From Rostratula benghalensis (taxonomy: Eukaryota > Chordata > Aves > Charadriiformes > Rostratulidae): a DNA stretch of 64,000 bases. The position numbers and the translations under genes are program-made. How positions within the stretch are numbered: position 1 is the first letter of the stretch; the number at the start of each line of letters is the position of its first letter. The DNA lies in the NCBI GenBank assembly GCA_013399305.1, contig VXAI01000449.1, forward strand, positions 276,287 to 340,286. Reading direction: 5' to 3'. This document shows, piece after piece, positions 25,995 through 37,806 of the stretch. The notes below the pieces were generated by a model, which did no database searches, was not told the DNA's origin, and worked only from the letters and a program-made list of their open reading frames with translations.

Positions 25995-28900
25995 CCCTTT
26001 ATAGTCTTAACAGTTCTTTAATGTGGCATTTTACTCAATGTCTACCAATCTCGAATATTACGACTTTTAGCTGTATTCAACTGAAAAGAGTGTTTTCAGG
26101 CTTTTATTCTTTAATTTACACCTGCAATATTTTATTATAGATGTATCTCCACAGATTTAGGCCATGGAATTATTCAGTTCACAGTATGAAGATGCAAACA
26201 ATCTGAGCCAGTTTGGAAAAAATGTATTTAATTTTCTTTTAGTTATCTTTTTGCTCAAACTGCTGAAGTCAGCAGTCTTTCCCCAGTACAGAAGGATATT
26301 TTTCCAAGAGAATTACCAGTAAAAAATAAATTGTCAAAACCATATTCATATCTGAAGTTGACGTTCTTCTGGCAGTTTGCAAACAAATTCCTGTAGAGTG
26401 GAATAGAATCATTACCTGCGCCGCTGATAAATTTCTCATCAAAGGCATACAAATTCAATTCACATGTCTCTTCCAAAGCTCTTACTCTTTGTTACTTTGG
26501 CCATGTTTATTTATAGTTCTCACCTAACTTCTGCAAAATAACACTATCCTGTATTTTTATGTTTTTCAGACTGATTAGTACTGCATTTTCAATGGTTTGC
26601 ATCAAAGTGTCTTCTGTCATTGTCGCCCTTCTTAATAAGATGCAATTTTTTTTTTTTTTTTGAGGCTGGCTACCATATCATTATATCTTTTTAAAAAGAG
26701 AGTCTTCCTCATAATTAATTGGTTCAGCACTCACATAATGTAAGTACTTTAAGCAGAATGAGAATTTTCTGTGGCCTTGGTAAAATATGAAACATTTCTT
26801 TTGCTACACTTTTGACAAGAGCAGTTAGTTCTGGACTGGAACTTAAAAGAACTGGCTGAAATTCCTGGCTGTGCCACAAACCTTTTTTTTGGGAACATAA
26901 ACATATCGTTGATTTTTTTCTTTGCCTCAAGTCTCCATTTTGTTAATAGTGATATTAATAGTTTCCATTTTTCTGACAGTTTTAATAGATCAAATACTCA
27001 GAACATATTTAGGTACTGTAGTTCTACAGGTCTTATATATATATACATACGATTATTTTGAGTGAAAAAACTCGGGATACATTTAATGTATTTCACAGGC
27101 AGTAATTTGATGCTAATTGCAAAAGAAGACTGGAAATTATTTTGAAGAATGTGAAAGATGGAATGTGGTTCTAAATGGGATTTTGATATTTTGTGCTCTA
27201 CAGCCTTGCACTAGCTAATATTCTGAATTTCATATTTTTCCTAACTTTAAATTTGGTTAATTGATTTATTCAATAAGTTAACAAGGGCATAGGTTAGATT
27301 TCTGGTATATGTGAAGGATATAGTCCTGCAGTTTTCTAGATTAAACCCAAATGTTTTTAAAGCCTAGCAAGATTTTACTTAATTGTAATGACCACACAGT
27401 GTTGGCAAAGTGAATTTGTGGCCAAAACTGTTAAAATTCTGCTCTCCACTTTGTAAAGAGCATTACTGAAAGATCTCCCAGTTGTCCTGATTGATTTTCT
27501 TTAAATTGTTTTCCTTGATAGGAAAATGTTTTCTAAGACTTCTGTAATATTTATTGGAGGCTGATTTATTCAGTATGGAATGCATTTATTAATTTAACTA
27601 CCCAATTAAATTCAGAAAGCTGAACTTCACCAGTGAATGAGAAGAGTCCTCTTAGGTGAGTCATTTTTATTCCAGTAAAAAAAAATAATAATCAAACTCA
27701 GGTTCTATAATATAATTTTTAAATTTTGTAATATAAATTTGGAGTTACCCTAATGAGAACTGGTACTACCCGGGGTAGAGAAGCAGAATTTCTTTATTGG
27801 CTGAAGCAGTATGCTTCTTTAGCTACCGAGTAGTTACCAGAGGTCATTCTTTGTCTGCAGGGAAACATATGTTCAAATGTAAACCACCAGACATCTGTTT
27901 AGTTTCCTAAACTCTGCTCTGTGTATGGAAATGTTCCTGGGCAAATGTATGGGTATAAATGGGCCTGTGTTGTATGTGTTCAGGCTAGTGTGATGATCTG
28001 AAATAATTCCTGCTGGTTTTGTGGTCCTTAATAAATAAGTATAACTGTGATTTAAATGGTACTCCATAGCTCATCGGTGAAGATTATTTAAAGCTTACTT
28101 TGCAAATATGGAATTTGTCTCACTGGAAAACAAGTAAGCCTAAATTTTCCTTGTTCAGTTTGCTCCCACTAGACTAATTTATTTTTCTTTAAAGTTCTCA
28201 CATTATGGTTGCTGATTTCATTATCAGCATTTCTATATACCTGTTTTGTATGTTTTTATTCCAGTTTGTTAATTCAGCTCAGAGGTACCTCTGAAACTTA
28301 TACGCCATAATAAGGAGTGATACTACCCCCAAACTCCTACTAAAAAAAGTGACACCTTTGAAAGACTTCCTTGATATCAGAGCTCTCCTCTGGTTGCTGA
28401 AGAGACAGCTTCCTAAGACAGGGTGCTAGATCTGCTCCCCTTCATGAAGAATAGAATCGGTCAGTTCATAGTGTTGACAAAGAAAATCCACTTAATGTTT
28501 TACTTCTGAAAAAGTACACACGTGTGCAGAACATGACATTCCTGATCAGTTGGGTACTGCATTCAGTAAATCAAACTTTAGAAATTTTTGGACACAACTT
28601 TTCATGACTCAGAAAAAAAAAAAAGAGAAAAAAAAAAAAAGTAGTATTTTCCTGGCCTTACTGCTCAGAGAGGATGGAGGTGCCAATAGTAAAGGCTACA
28701 AGTCAGAATGTGAAGAAGGAATGCTTAATAGCTGTTTCTTATGATGTTTATGCAGAGAAATTGATGGCTGGGCAAAAGCCTTCCAGAGCTGTTCAAATTA
28801 TAAATTAATCAGAATAATGTATTATCTGTACATTTAATACATTTACTTTCAAGGAAATTAAATAAGCATAGAATTTTATTGAGAAAAGAATGTTTGGTAG

Positions 28901-29999
28901 TGTGAACAAGACAAAGCTAAGTAAAGCCAAGTTAAGGAACTGCAATAGTTTTGTTGGTGGTACAAATATAAATAGTCATCTCAAAAACATAGTCTTGTGT
29001 GGGAACTGACATGAAAAAGCATATGGAAATGTTAGGAGGCTTTTTCAGAGCTTACCCTGTCTGTTAGTTTGCTCCTTATGAAAGAGGTGATCAGAAGAGG
29101 GATGATAATGGAAAGAAAGCAAATGAACCTGCATTAACAAATACTACAAGAAGAGGGAAATGTCTTCATTTGTGTTTGTTCCTCAAACTAATATTACTGT
29201 CTGCCTCAGCCTAGAGGCTTAATGAAATATTTGAAGAGGTGGATTTGCCTACTGTTGAAAGAATAAAATTCAGGTAACATATAACTATCTTGCCTGTCTT
29301 CATCAGCCACTTCCTTATTCCTCTGCTCCTGCAGTGTGAATGTCTCTCGTAAGCCTTGGAACTATTACAGTGAGATCATTGACCCATGATTTTTATCTCA
29401 TTTTAAACCCTAAGAGAAACAAAGAGCAAGGCTTGTATTGAAAAGCTAAATTGGCAGTTCTTCCTGACCTGTAGACTGACCCTGCCTCATTTGTCTCTTC
29501 ATGAAGTAGAGATACTTAACTCCATTAGGATTTTACAGCACAGTAGGTAACTTAATCACATAATGGAGATGCACACCTTTTTATTCCCGTTTTTTTTTTT
29601 TTTCTTCACGAAGTTGTAAGATTAGCTACTTTTACAGAGACAGCTTCTACATGAGTAATAACTTGTTTGTGACACAATGGAAGTCTGTTTAGCTGGAGTG
29701 GGTACTACAGCAGGAACAGTGCTGAGGGGAGGGGCTCAGGTAGGAAAAAGAGTGTTTTGGTCTGTTTTTTTTTTAAAAAAAACGTGTTTGTCAAGCTGGA
29801 GAAAAGTGTTAGCAAGTGGCTTTTTGTACGCTTTTTCACTCCCTCTATCAGTGTTTTCATGTGTGCATCTGCTGGTAGACTTGTGTCAGACTCAATAAAG
29901 TTCTTGAAAGTCTCATTTTAACAGTTGAAGGGGTTACTGTAGCTGTCGTGGCTTTAAAATTTTGTTAGTGCCACCTTTTAAGTATTTTTGCTTAGCTAA
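25995..29999. other. AT-rich non-coding stretch with simple repeats
   Basis: This holds T16 (26646-26661), a TA-rich run near 27034, an A-rich tract broken by GAG (28613-28640) and T14 (29590-29603). No coding or RNA gene is recognisable and no transposon body is seen. Confidence 0.65.
28613..28640. repeat. A-rich simple repeat
   Basis: Two A runs are separated by GAG. No target-site duplication or retroposed body was found beside it. Confidence 0.85.
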
Positions 30000-30324
30000 A
30001 ATTGTAGGTAGGCCAATGGCCCACACGTTGAGGTTCTAATCTGTTGTATTGCCATTAGAAGCAAATTAATTAAATAGCTAATTTGACTCATGTTAGCAAA
30101 TTATTCACTTTGTCTATCAGTGCACAGAATTAGTCAGACTAAACATTCATATTTAGTGAGATTTGTTGTAATGCCTCCTGAAACTTGAATTTATTTGAAT
30201 TTGAAATGACTCGAAAGCTTAATACCCTGACTGTACATTCATCTTATTAGCTGCTGGTGACTTTCTAAACAGCATTAGCAAATTTTTCATTTTGCACTTT
30301 TGCAAACCTTGAGAGAAAAAATTA
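30000..30324. promoter_or_regulatory. Candidate conserved enhancer-like block
   Basis: This is complex, repeat-free sequence with ATTAATTAA at 30065-30073, GCTAATTTGA just after it, several TTAGCAAAT/ATTAGCAAAT words, and TTTGCAC/TTTGCAAA words near the end. An A-rich tract begins right after it (about 30332). The recurring TTAGCAAAT-type word (near 30094 and 30275) suggests a repeated binding site. The identification as regulatory is inference from motif density. Confidence 0.3.
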
Positions 30325-31333
30325 AAAAGGAAAAAAAAAAAAAAGAAGGAATTAAATATATTAAATATGCAGTAACACATATGTTGGCATCAGACTTACC
30401 TGAATGATTTAGGAGGAATTTGTGCTGAATCCCAAGGACCTTATCTCATGGTACTGCAAAGTTCTTCAGTATTTGATACTATTGTGGTTCTATATCCTCC
30501 TTAAAGCACTCTGGCTCTGTTATGAGTCACTGAAGTTGTGAAAGTAATTTTATAGTTCATACAAACCATGGAAGTTTTATAATTAGTTTCAGAGATAAGC
30601 AAGACTGGAAACCAACAGATAATTAGCTAGAAAGAATGAGTCCCCATTAGCAGCTGAAGAATTTGGTAGAATTTCGCTTGGAAACCACATTGGCAGCTGC
30701 ATGCCAGTTCTGATACACATTATGCTTCTGAAAAAAGAAACTCTGGCAAATGATTTCCATAAAACAGTCAACTTCAGAGCCAGCTTGGTCCAGCTGGGCC
30801 ATATGGAACCAGCAGCAGCGGCAGCCCTACCCCTCTCTCCCCGTCCTCAATCCATATGGAATAGGAAGAAGTCAAGCTCCAGCAGAATTGGCATGCTAAT
30901 TCTGGTATCTAGCAAAGCTGTGCCTGGGTGAAAGAATGCTACCTGGGGCATCACTGTATCTTACGAGCTCTTCTACAAGTTTTTGTAATAGTTCTCTGGA
31001 GATCAGTGTTTTTGGAATTATGTTGTCAGCTTGACAAGTTCCAGACTGGGGTAACAGCCAAACAGTGCAATCGTGCATTCCTCTAACTCTTAAAAATAAT
31101 GCATTGTTCTCTTCCTAGCGGGATATCTCTGGTTTGTCCTACCAGCTGCAGTTATCATCCTTACATCACTTAAGTAATGGGTGCCATGAGGAATTGGTAG
31201 CTACTGGTATGCAATACCTAGTTCATTGAACTGTTGTTTGTGCTGGGAAAGAAAGGTGAGGAAAAAGATTCTTTTACAGTATTTTAGGATGAAGATTACA
31301 TGCTGATAAGGCATAAAATTGCTACTCTGAAGT

Positions 31334-31382
31334 TATGAGTATTTTATGAAATATGAAGTATGAGATTTTATGAAATGAGAAG
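31334..31382. repeat. Two-copy tandem repeat, about 25-base unit
   Basis: The units are 31334-31358 and 31359-31382. Both begin TATGAG, share ATTTTATGAAAT and end in GAAG or GAGAAG, with a one-base indel and a few changes. It looks like a small local duplication. Confidence 0.7.
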
Positions 31383-31791
31383 GCATTTGTCTCATCTCAG
31401 TGTGACTGTGCAAAGCATGTCAGATAAAGGGGCTGTATGCTGTCTTTGGCAATACTGCTGTTAATGAACAAATGTGCTATTTTTGTTTCTGCTGCATCTA
31501 TTTTACATTATAAGAAACAATATTTTATCTATTTTCTTAACAGTAATGCTAGCTAATTAAAGAAACACATTGTTATAATGGATGAAAGATCAGATGTGTT
31601 TTCTCCAAATTTCCACTTCAACTCTTTTGCAGAAAGTAGCCTAACAGAAGAGTCATTTTAAGAGTATTACTTCTTAGTGGCTGCATCTATGCTGTTCTGT
31701 ATTGAGGTTTTCTGAGAAAACGGGAATCTAAATTTATCTCTATATAATTTTCTGTCTGAAGGCAGCTTTTGGAGTTGGATATAGAGTGATC

Positions 31792-31830
31792 CTGCAGATA
31801 TTTCTGCAGATATTTCTGCAGATATTTCTG
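31792..31830. repeat. 12-base tandem repeat, 3.25 copies
   Basis: The unit CTGCAGATATTT is repeated exactly at 31792, 31804 and 31816, followed by a partial CTG. As the unit length is a multiple of three, it reads as a repeating AEIS tetrapeptide on the minus strand, but the surrounding frame (67 codons) is not recognisable as a gene. Confidence 0.9.
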
Positions 31831-33279
31831 CTCTAGAGCCCACTGCAGGATAGGGTACCTGCAAGTCCATCTGTCCTTACAGAAATAAAGCTGGAAAAGA
31901 TGAAGGAAAATGTGTGGGAGTATTTCCTAGGTGGGTCCTGGCATCAGCAGCACATGCAGTTTCCAAGTAGCAATTCACACACTCGTGAAGGCATGTGGAA
32001 GAGAAGAGGGAGATTTGTTTCCCTCAGCTTAGGAGGAATCTGTAAGAGCAGATATCTTGTTTAAAAAAAACAACCAAGCAAACAAAAATACCCAACAGAA
32101 CGAAAAATCCGCAACCAAAAATAATACAGTGGATTTGCATCCAAAGGCTATTGGAAATGAAGCTTGCTGTTTTAGGCCAACCTGCTCTGTAGTATTGGTA
32201 TTAGCCATTTTATCAATGTGAGCTTTTATTTATTATTTAAGAAAGTTCCTTTCTTAAGAAATGGTCTGAAAATTTTGAGTCAATTCTAGAAAAACATAGA
32301 GATCAGAGAAACTTTACTCTCCAAAAATCAGTCTAATTAGAATACCAGTAGCTGCTTTTCGGTGTAACTGCAATAAGCATCATGGGAAATTAGCAAGATA
32401 ATTATGGGAATTGCTCAATGAACTTGACTGCTTATTTGGCAAATAGTCCATTTGTAATGACATGCTTTGTGCTATGTTATACTGTTCTCTTCAAAAACAC
32501 TCTCTCAAATTCTATTTTCTGTACAGTTTTCCAAATACTTCAGCCCGTTTAAACTCTTATGTAAAGTGGGGGTGGGGAGGATGATGGAGTGGGTGTAGAA
32601 TGTAAAGTTTGATTTTAAGCAAGTAATTCTGCTTGGTGAGGTACTGCTGAAGAATATGAAAATTTGGGGTTTTCTATTCTTTTTTGTGGTCAGTGTGAGA
32701 TCTCTGTTAACAGACTAGTTTTTAACAGAAGACACTAATAAAAAATGGTAATGCATGCACATATTGCATAAAGAGTCTTTATAGTTATCAGCACTTTTTA
32801 TTTACTTGCTCGTGAAATATGGATTAGTTTAGAAATAGACATTGCAAGTACACAAACTACAACTTCCAAAAATGTGCTTGACAGAAATAACTGAAGACAT
32901 AGGCTTTCTGTAAGAAGAAATGAAAACAAAATATGAGATGGGATTTGGCCAAAATTTGTCATTGTAAGCATCTTTATTCCTTTCCCTCTTTATTTTATTT
33001 TTTTTTTTCTTCTGTGGGGCAGGCATGAGATTGTGTACAATATTGTTAGCTCTGATTTTTTCATAACCAAGTAAATTTTTGTATAATTCTGTGTGCTTTT
33101 AGCATAGATTTGATTTTACAATTAGTGTTGATACACTTAGTACTTTCCCTCTCATGCTAAGAGAAGATTAACATTATAAATAAGAAAAAAATAAAGGTAC
33201 TGTAGGAGGTTTGCCTCTTAAAAGGAGTGTTATAAACCATGGGCTCTGACAGAAGCACACACTTTCTGTTATTGTTTTG

Positions 33280-33500
33280 TATTTATTTAAAAGCTGCCAG
33301 TCTGCCAATGAGGTTCATACCATCCCCGGAGAAGAGAAGCTTTATGCCACTGCCAAGTAGCGTCTCTTTGAAATGCATCAATTAATTCTGCTGTAATCTA
33401 ACAAAATGAGGTCCTTTTGACTTTAACCTTTCTTAATGTGGCATGTCTGTTACAGCTGAGAATGTTTTTAATTGAGGAAATAATGCTGTGTACACCAAAG
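33280..33500. promoter_or_regulatory. Candidate conserved enhancer-like block
   Basis: This is balanced, repeat-free sequence with ATCAATTAATTC, TTTAATTGAG and a run of distinct GC-containing words (including CCCCGGAG, with a CpG). The style resembles a conserved non-coding element. The evidence is compositional only. Confidence 0.28.
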
Positions 33501-33699
33501 AATGCTGTTTTTTTCTAGTAGAGATAGAGCAAGCTAACCCCTTGAAACATCTTTTAGTGTGTTTTGGAGTGGATTTAGGTAGCACCATTAGCCAATAACT
33601 TTTATTTATGACTGATAGCCACTGTTAACGGAACAGTAGGACTCACGTCCTGATGCTTTGAGGGCATGTAAAGACCTATTTAGAAGAATGGCGAGTCCT

Positions 33700-33861
33700 T
33701 CAGTTCAGTTCTCAGTCACGTTCTACCAAATAAATTTTTTCTCACACCTTAATTAAGGTGTAATCTTCATCCTTAAAGTGTAATCAGGGCATAATCTTCA
33801 TCATTAATTATGCACCACTGACAGCAGGGAAGACACACCAGTTTGCACTGGGTGCCAAAGC
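33700..33861. promoter_or_regulatory. Palindrome and repeated TAATC sites, candidate homeodomain cluster
   Basis: An 18-base perfect palindrome, ACACCTTAATTAAGGTGT, spans 33744-33761 around a TTAATTAA core. It is followed by TAATC (OTX/PITX/bicoid-class half sites) at 33761, 33781 and 33793. A 15-base word TAATCTTCATC(C/A)TTA is repeated at 33761-33775 and about 33793-33807. ATTAATTA follows at 33803-33810. The arrangement of one symmetric site plus repeated K50-type homeodomain sites is more ordered than the other blocks. Function is inferred, and no nearby promoter is visible. Confidence 0.4.
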
Positions 33862-36279
33862 TGCGTTGTGTGGCATTTCTTTCTCCATGTTGTTGAGTGT
33901 GTGTGCTGGACTAAATTGCTAAATTTGACTGCTCAAGTCCGGGTGTGTGGTACCAGAAGTGATCTTAATGAAATGACACTGTTTCTCAAAGATCTCCTTC
34001 ACAATCCTTCCCAGTGTAAAATGTAAACTGTAGGTGCCTGGGTAACCATTGTAAAACCAAAACTAAGGAGTGTGAAAATCGTATGCCGTTTCCACTTTTC
34101 ATCTATTTTGAATCAAATCCAATAATTACTTGAAAGCAGGGAGAGTTAATGACTGAAACAAGTCAGCATGGAATTTATAAACCCATGTTAAAGTTACCTG
34201 ATGTAGTGAGGCATTAATCATAATTTACAAGGAGGAGCAATTTTCATGTTTCTGTCCTGATTTATGTCAAAATTGGTTTGGTTTTGTTTGTTTGTTTTAA
34301 GTAGGATTCCCTGCAGGCTAATATTGGCTCAAGAAAAGCTTATATAATGTTTTAAATAAATACACAAGCTAATTGGTTAAATTGAAATAAATGAAATTAA
34401 TTAAAAAAACCTCAACTTCTTCAGTATTTCTGTTCAAGGAGTGCTACAGTGATAAATTAAGTAAAATCCAGAGTGATGCAATCCAAAGAAAGAATGGGTG
34501 AAGAAGAAAAATCCAAAGAAAGAATTGGTGAAGAAGAAAAAGTATAAAGGTGTAACACTGCTTTTACTTTTAATTAATAGTGAATATCAGCAATATTTAT
34601 TAATTCTTTAAGTGTTGCAGTACTCCGCAGTATGCTAATATGTGCTGACTCTAAAAATGTTTCTGGAGGCCCAGGAATATGCAGTGCTGTGTCTTGTCTC
34701 TTTTAGATTATTATGGGTAGTTCACTGCTTCCATCTGAATTTGTACAAATGTGCAAATCAGTGATATGAATTAACACAGGAAAATAAGCATGACTTTCAG
34801 TTTTGCTGAAGTGATGCTCAAGAAAAACATTTATTTGGCTTTGTTTTATCTCTTTTTCTCCTTGTAAAGCCACTCAAAATCCTACATTTGTAAACCAGTG
34901 AACAATGTCATGTAATAAAATGTATGTAATCCCATCAAGTAAAATTGAGATGTTTTATAAACTGTGATGATTGGTTTATGAAGATGCCTACTGTTCCCCT
35001 ACCCCCTTTTTGATGTGGACATGGTTATACATTCTAGCTTGGAGTTTTAACCAGGATTTCATGCTGATTATTGTTTTTTAGCCATTAATATAGGTTAAAC
35101 TCCTCACACATGAGTTTATTGAGGATTTTGTCCTTCTAAGTGAATGCTACAGTGCCCCCACTTTTATTCCAAACTATTTTTAATAATCATGAAATGCTGC
35201 ATAGAGAATTTGTGTGTAGAGGCTAAGGTGTACCTTTTATGGTACATACAAGGAAGATATGCCAGTAAGAGACATAGAGTTGCCTGTTGCTTTTTAATGT
35301 TATATCTGTAGTAAAAGGCCTTACCCACATTTGCCGTGAAAACTCTGAGGCTTTAAATTGCTAAAAAATGGGATCTGGTTTAGACAGCGTAAGAAAAACT
35401 CTTTACTTCTCTCGAAACTGACAAAGTAATGAGTTAAATGCTGATAGTGCACTGACTTGGAAGGCAGAAGGTATGAATACAGGAGTGTGAAGAATAACTC
35501 ACACCCTTGAACACTAACTGTAGACCAGTCTGTTAAGAAAAGGTGTGGTTGGCTGGTGGGATTCTCCTTTGTGTCTTAGTGTTGTATAAACTGAGTGCCT
35601 AGAATTGATGACTGCTCTATCTGTCATAACCATAACCCATCTGTGGAATATTTTATTAAAAGAGAAGCAAAAGTTTGTGAAAAATAAGAGGCTATAGAGT
35701 TGAGGTTAACACTAAGGATAACTTTATGAATTCTTAAGAATCGTCTCAATGCTAATTCCAGAGCAGAATGAATGCATCCAAGGCTTTACGTTTAACTGCT
35801 GTTGGAAATAGCAAGGAATTTCTGCTGGTGTCAAAAACTCTGTAGAGTACAACTAACTGCAAACCCCCCCAAAAATAGTAAACTCTAACCAAATATGAGG
35901 CAGTTAAATGTCTCCTCTATCTTACTTATAGACAGTCCAGTTCTAACTTTGTCACAGGAAGAGCTAGTCCCTAAGCCTGGACTTTTCTATTATACCATCT
36001 TGATTTCCTGTTTGCAGAGCATCACCTGCATCTTTCGCAAGCCTGCAATTGAATTCTCCTAAACTATTGCAAAATGGCTTGAATTTCTCTGAATTACTGC
36101 CTGATTTATGATTAAACTGGTATTAGAGAGAAGTACCCTAATTTTCATAATTTTGAGGAAAAATTGGTTATTTGACTTTGTATTTACTGAAGACAATAGC
36201 CAGCTACCTGCCTCTACCTTTCAGCCAACATGACATCTCAGGGCTTTGTCATGCATTTCCCTGGAGGCACTGGTGCTTT
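33862..36279. other. Non-coding stretch with one 30-base tandem duplication
   Basis: Apart from the tandem repeat at 34481-34540 I see unique AT-rich DNA, with no gene, RNA gene or transposon. Confidence 0.65.
34481..34540. repeat. 30-base tandem repeat, two copies
   Basis: The units 34481-34510 and 34511-34540 begin ATCCAAAGAAAGAAT and end GAAGAAGAAAA. They differ at one base (G versus T at unit position 16). The high identity implies a recent duplication. Confidence 0.92.
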
Positions 36280-36690
36280 CATTTTTGCTTGATTTATAAT
36301 AACAGAAATGTTTTGATTAAAAGGACCAGCCAAAGCCAACTTTAGTGTTTACCCTGAAGCATGATAGCTGTGAGCACGTGGGTTTTATTCATCCAACCAT
36401 TACAGAAAATGGTTTAAAAAAAAATATTACTCTTACATTCACTGATTTCATTGTAAATGAAGGCCCACAGCCTTCCCTGTAGGCCTGCCATTACCAAGAA
36501 AGGTATAGATTAAAGAAGAGGGGAAAACTTGTATGTCTAACTCAAACATGTCAAGTGCTCATTTCTTTGCCGAAGAAGAATAATGCATTTAATTAGACTA
36601 TCATTGTGACAAATTGGTTGTGATGAGGCTGTCTATCTCAGGAGAATGACACTAATCTTTCCTGTAGTTTAAAGGCTATCCTGATTTAGC
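36280..36690. promoter_or_regulatory. Candidate conserved enhancer-like block with POU/homeodomain composite
   Basis: The composite TAATGCATTTAATTAG (36581-36596) joins a POU-type ATGCAT with a TAATTAG homeodomain site. Around it are ACAAATTGG and TGACACTAATC words, and upstream GATTTATAATAA, a CACGTG E-box (36377-36382) and a CATTGTAAATG word. The sequence is complex and repeat-free over about 400 bases. This is one of the better enhancer candidates by motif quality, but the call stays an inference without alignment. Confidence 0.38.
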
Positions 36691-37142
36691 ATAAGATAGA
36701 TAACTAATCTTTTTGGGGCCATGGGAAAACAAGAAATTCTTCCTATCGGAAGTGATGGGATACTTTGATTGCCTTATATATGTATTCTTTTAAAATGAGG
36801 AATGGTTTTGAGGACATAATAATTTTAAAGGAATAGATCCTACTAATGCCTTAAGCACTGCAGAACTCAACTTGTGACTGCCTAACTCATTAAAACCTCT
36901 GCCCCTAGAGTGGAATCCTAAACCTGCAGTTTAACTCTTCTGTACAGTAAGGATTTACCTACCTGAGGAAGCTGGTCCTGAGAATAACTGCCTGAAGGAC
37001 CACCTTGAACAAGCTGAAAACAATCAGAGTGTGGCAAAGGCTTTGCAAATGGGATACCTCCAGAGCCACTGAGTGCAGGTGTTGCTGCTTTTGCTCTACA
37101 AAACCAAGAATCCTCCCCTAAGAAAAGGTACTGCCTCTTCTT
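36691..37142. other. Non-coding flank of the CR1 insertion
   Basis: This is unique sequence leading into the CR1 3' end. A moderately GC-rich stretch from about 36960 has open frames on both strands but no recognisable product. Confidence 0.55.
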
Positions 37143-37806
37143 CACAGAATCACAGAATCACAGACTATCAGGGATTGGAAGGGACCTTGAAAGATCATCC
37201 AGTCCAATCCCCCTGCCAGAGCAGGAACACCCAGATCAGGTCACACAGGAACGCGTCCAGACAGGTCTTGAACATCTCCTGAGAAGGAGACTCCACAACC
37301 TCTCTGGGCAGCCCCTTCCAGTGCTCCATCACCCTCATTGTGAAGAAGTTTTTCCTCATATTTAAATGGAACCTCCTGTGTTCCAGCTTGCACCCATTAG
37401 CCCCTTGTCCTATCATAGGCCATCACTGAGAAGAGCCTGGCTTCATCCTCCTGACATTCACCCTTTCCATATTTATAAACATTCATGAGGTCACCCCTCA
37501 GTCTCCTCTTCTCCAAGCTAAAGAGACCCAGCTCCTTCAGCCTTTCCTCATAGGGGAGATCCTCCACTCCCTTCAGCATCTTTGTTGCTCTACACTGGAC
37601 TCTCTCAGGCAATTCCCTGTCCCTCTGGAACTGAGGGGCCCAGAACTGGACACACTATTCCAGATGGGGTCTCACCAGGGCAGAGTAGAGGGGGAGGAGA
37701 ACCTCTCTGGACCTACTGACCACAGCCCTTCTAATACACCCCAGGATGCCATTGGCCTTCCTGGCCACCAGGTCACAGTGCTGGCTCATGGTCATCCTGC
37801 TGTCCA
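37143..37806 (-). mobile_element. CR1 LINE, 5'-truncated copy
   Basis: This is a non-LTR retrotransposon of the CR1 family in minus orientation. The 3' tail at 37143-37166 shows the octamer CACAGAAT twice, then CACAGACT, and the 3' untranslated part follows. The translated minus strand then gives the C-terminal part of ORF2. Recognisable blocks are [11 protein letters not shown], then [38 protein letters not shown], and finally [10 protein letters not shown] with [12 protein letters not shown]1 similarity stops sharply at about 37806, inside the ORF2 region downstream of the reverse-transcriptase catalytic motif. This is a typical 5' truncation. No target-site duplication was found, as expected for CR1. 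It is the youngest-looking copy here. Confidence 0.95.
37195..37806 (-). pseudogene. CR1 ORF2 C-terminal remnant (reverse transcriptase tail), broken
   Basis: This is the coding part of the CR1 copy and encodes only the region after the polymerase active site, so it cannot have activity. Two lesions are visible. An amber stop at 37655-37657 falls right after the residues VRPHLE, where the family has a tyrosine codon. A one-base insertion near 37398-37399 shifts the frame between DRTRG and the C-terminal HRRFHLN segment. Between the lesions the frame is open (minus strand, 37397-37654). The host frame continues open upstream of 37806 into non-CR1 DNA, but that part is not element sequence. Confidence 0.9.

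Larger units (their letters stand above)
30325..33279. other. Non-coding stretch with two small tandem repeats
   Basis: Apart from the tandem repeats at 31334-31382 and 31792-31830, this is unique DNA. A GC-richer patch lies at about 30780-30850. A region near 32340-32460 has several AATTAG/AATTAT words and could belong with the enhancer-like blocks, but is weaker. No gene is seen. Confidence 0.6.

Noticed and set aside
32567..32595. G-rich stretch as a three-tetrad quadruplex
   Set aside because: Only three runs of three or more G occur within reach, so a stable three-tetrad fold is not supported.
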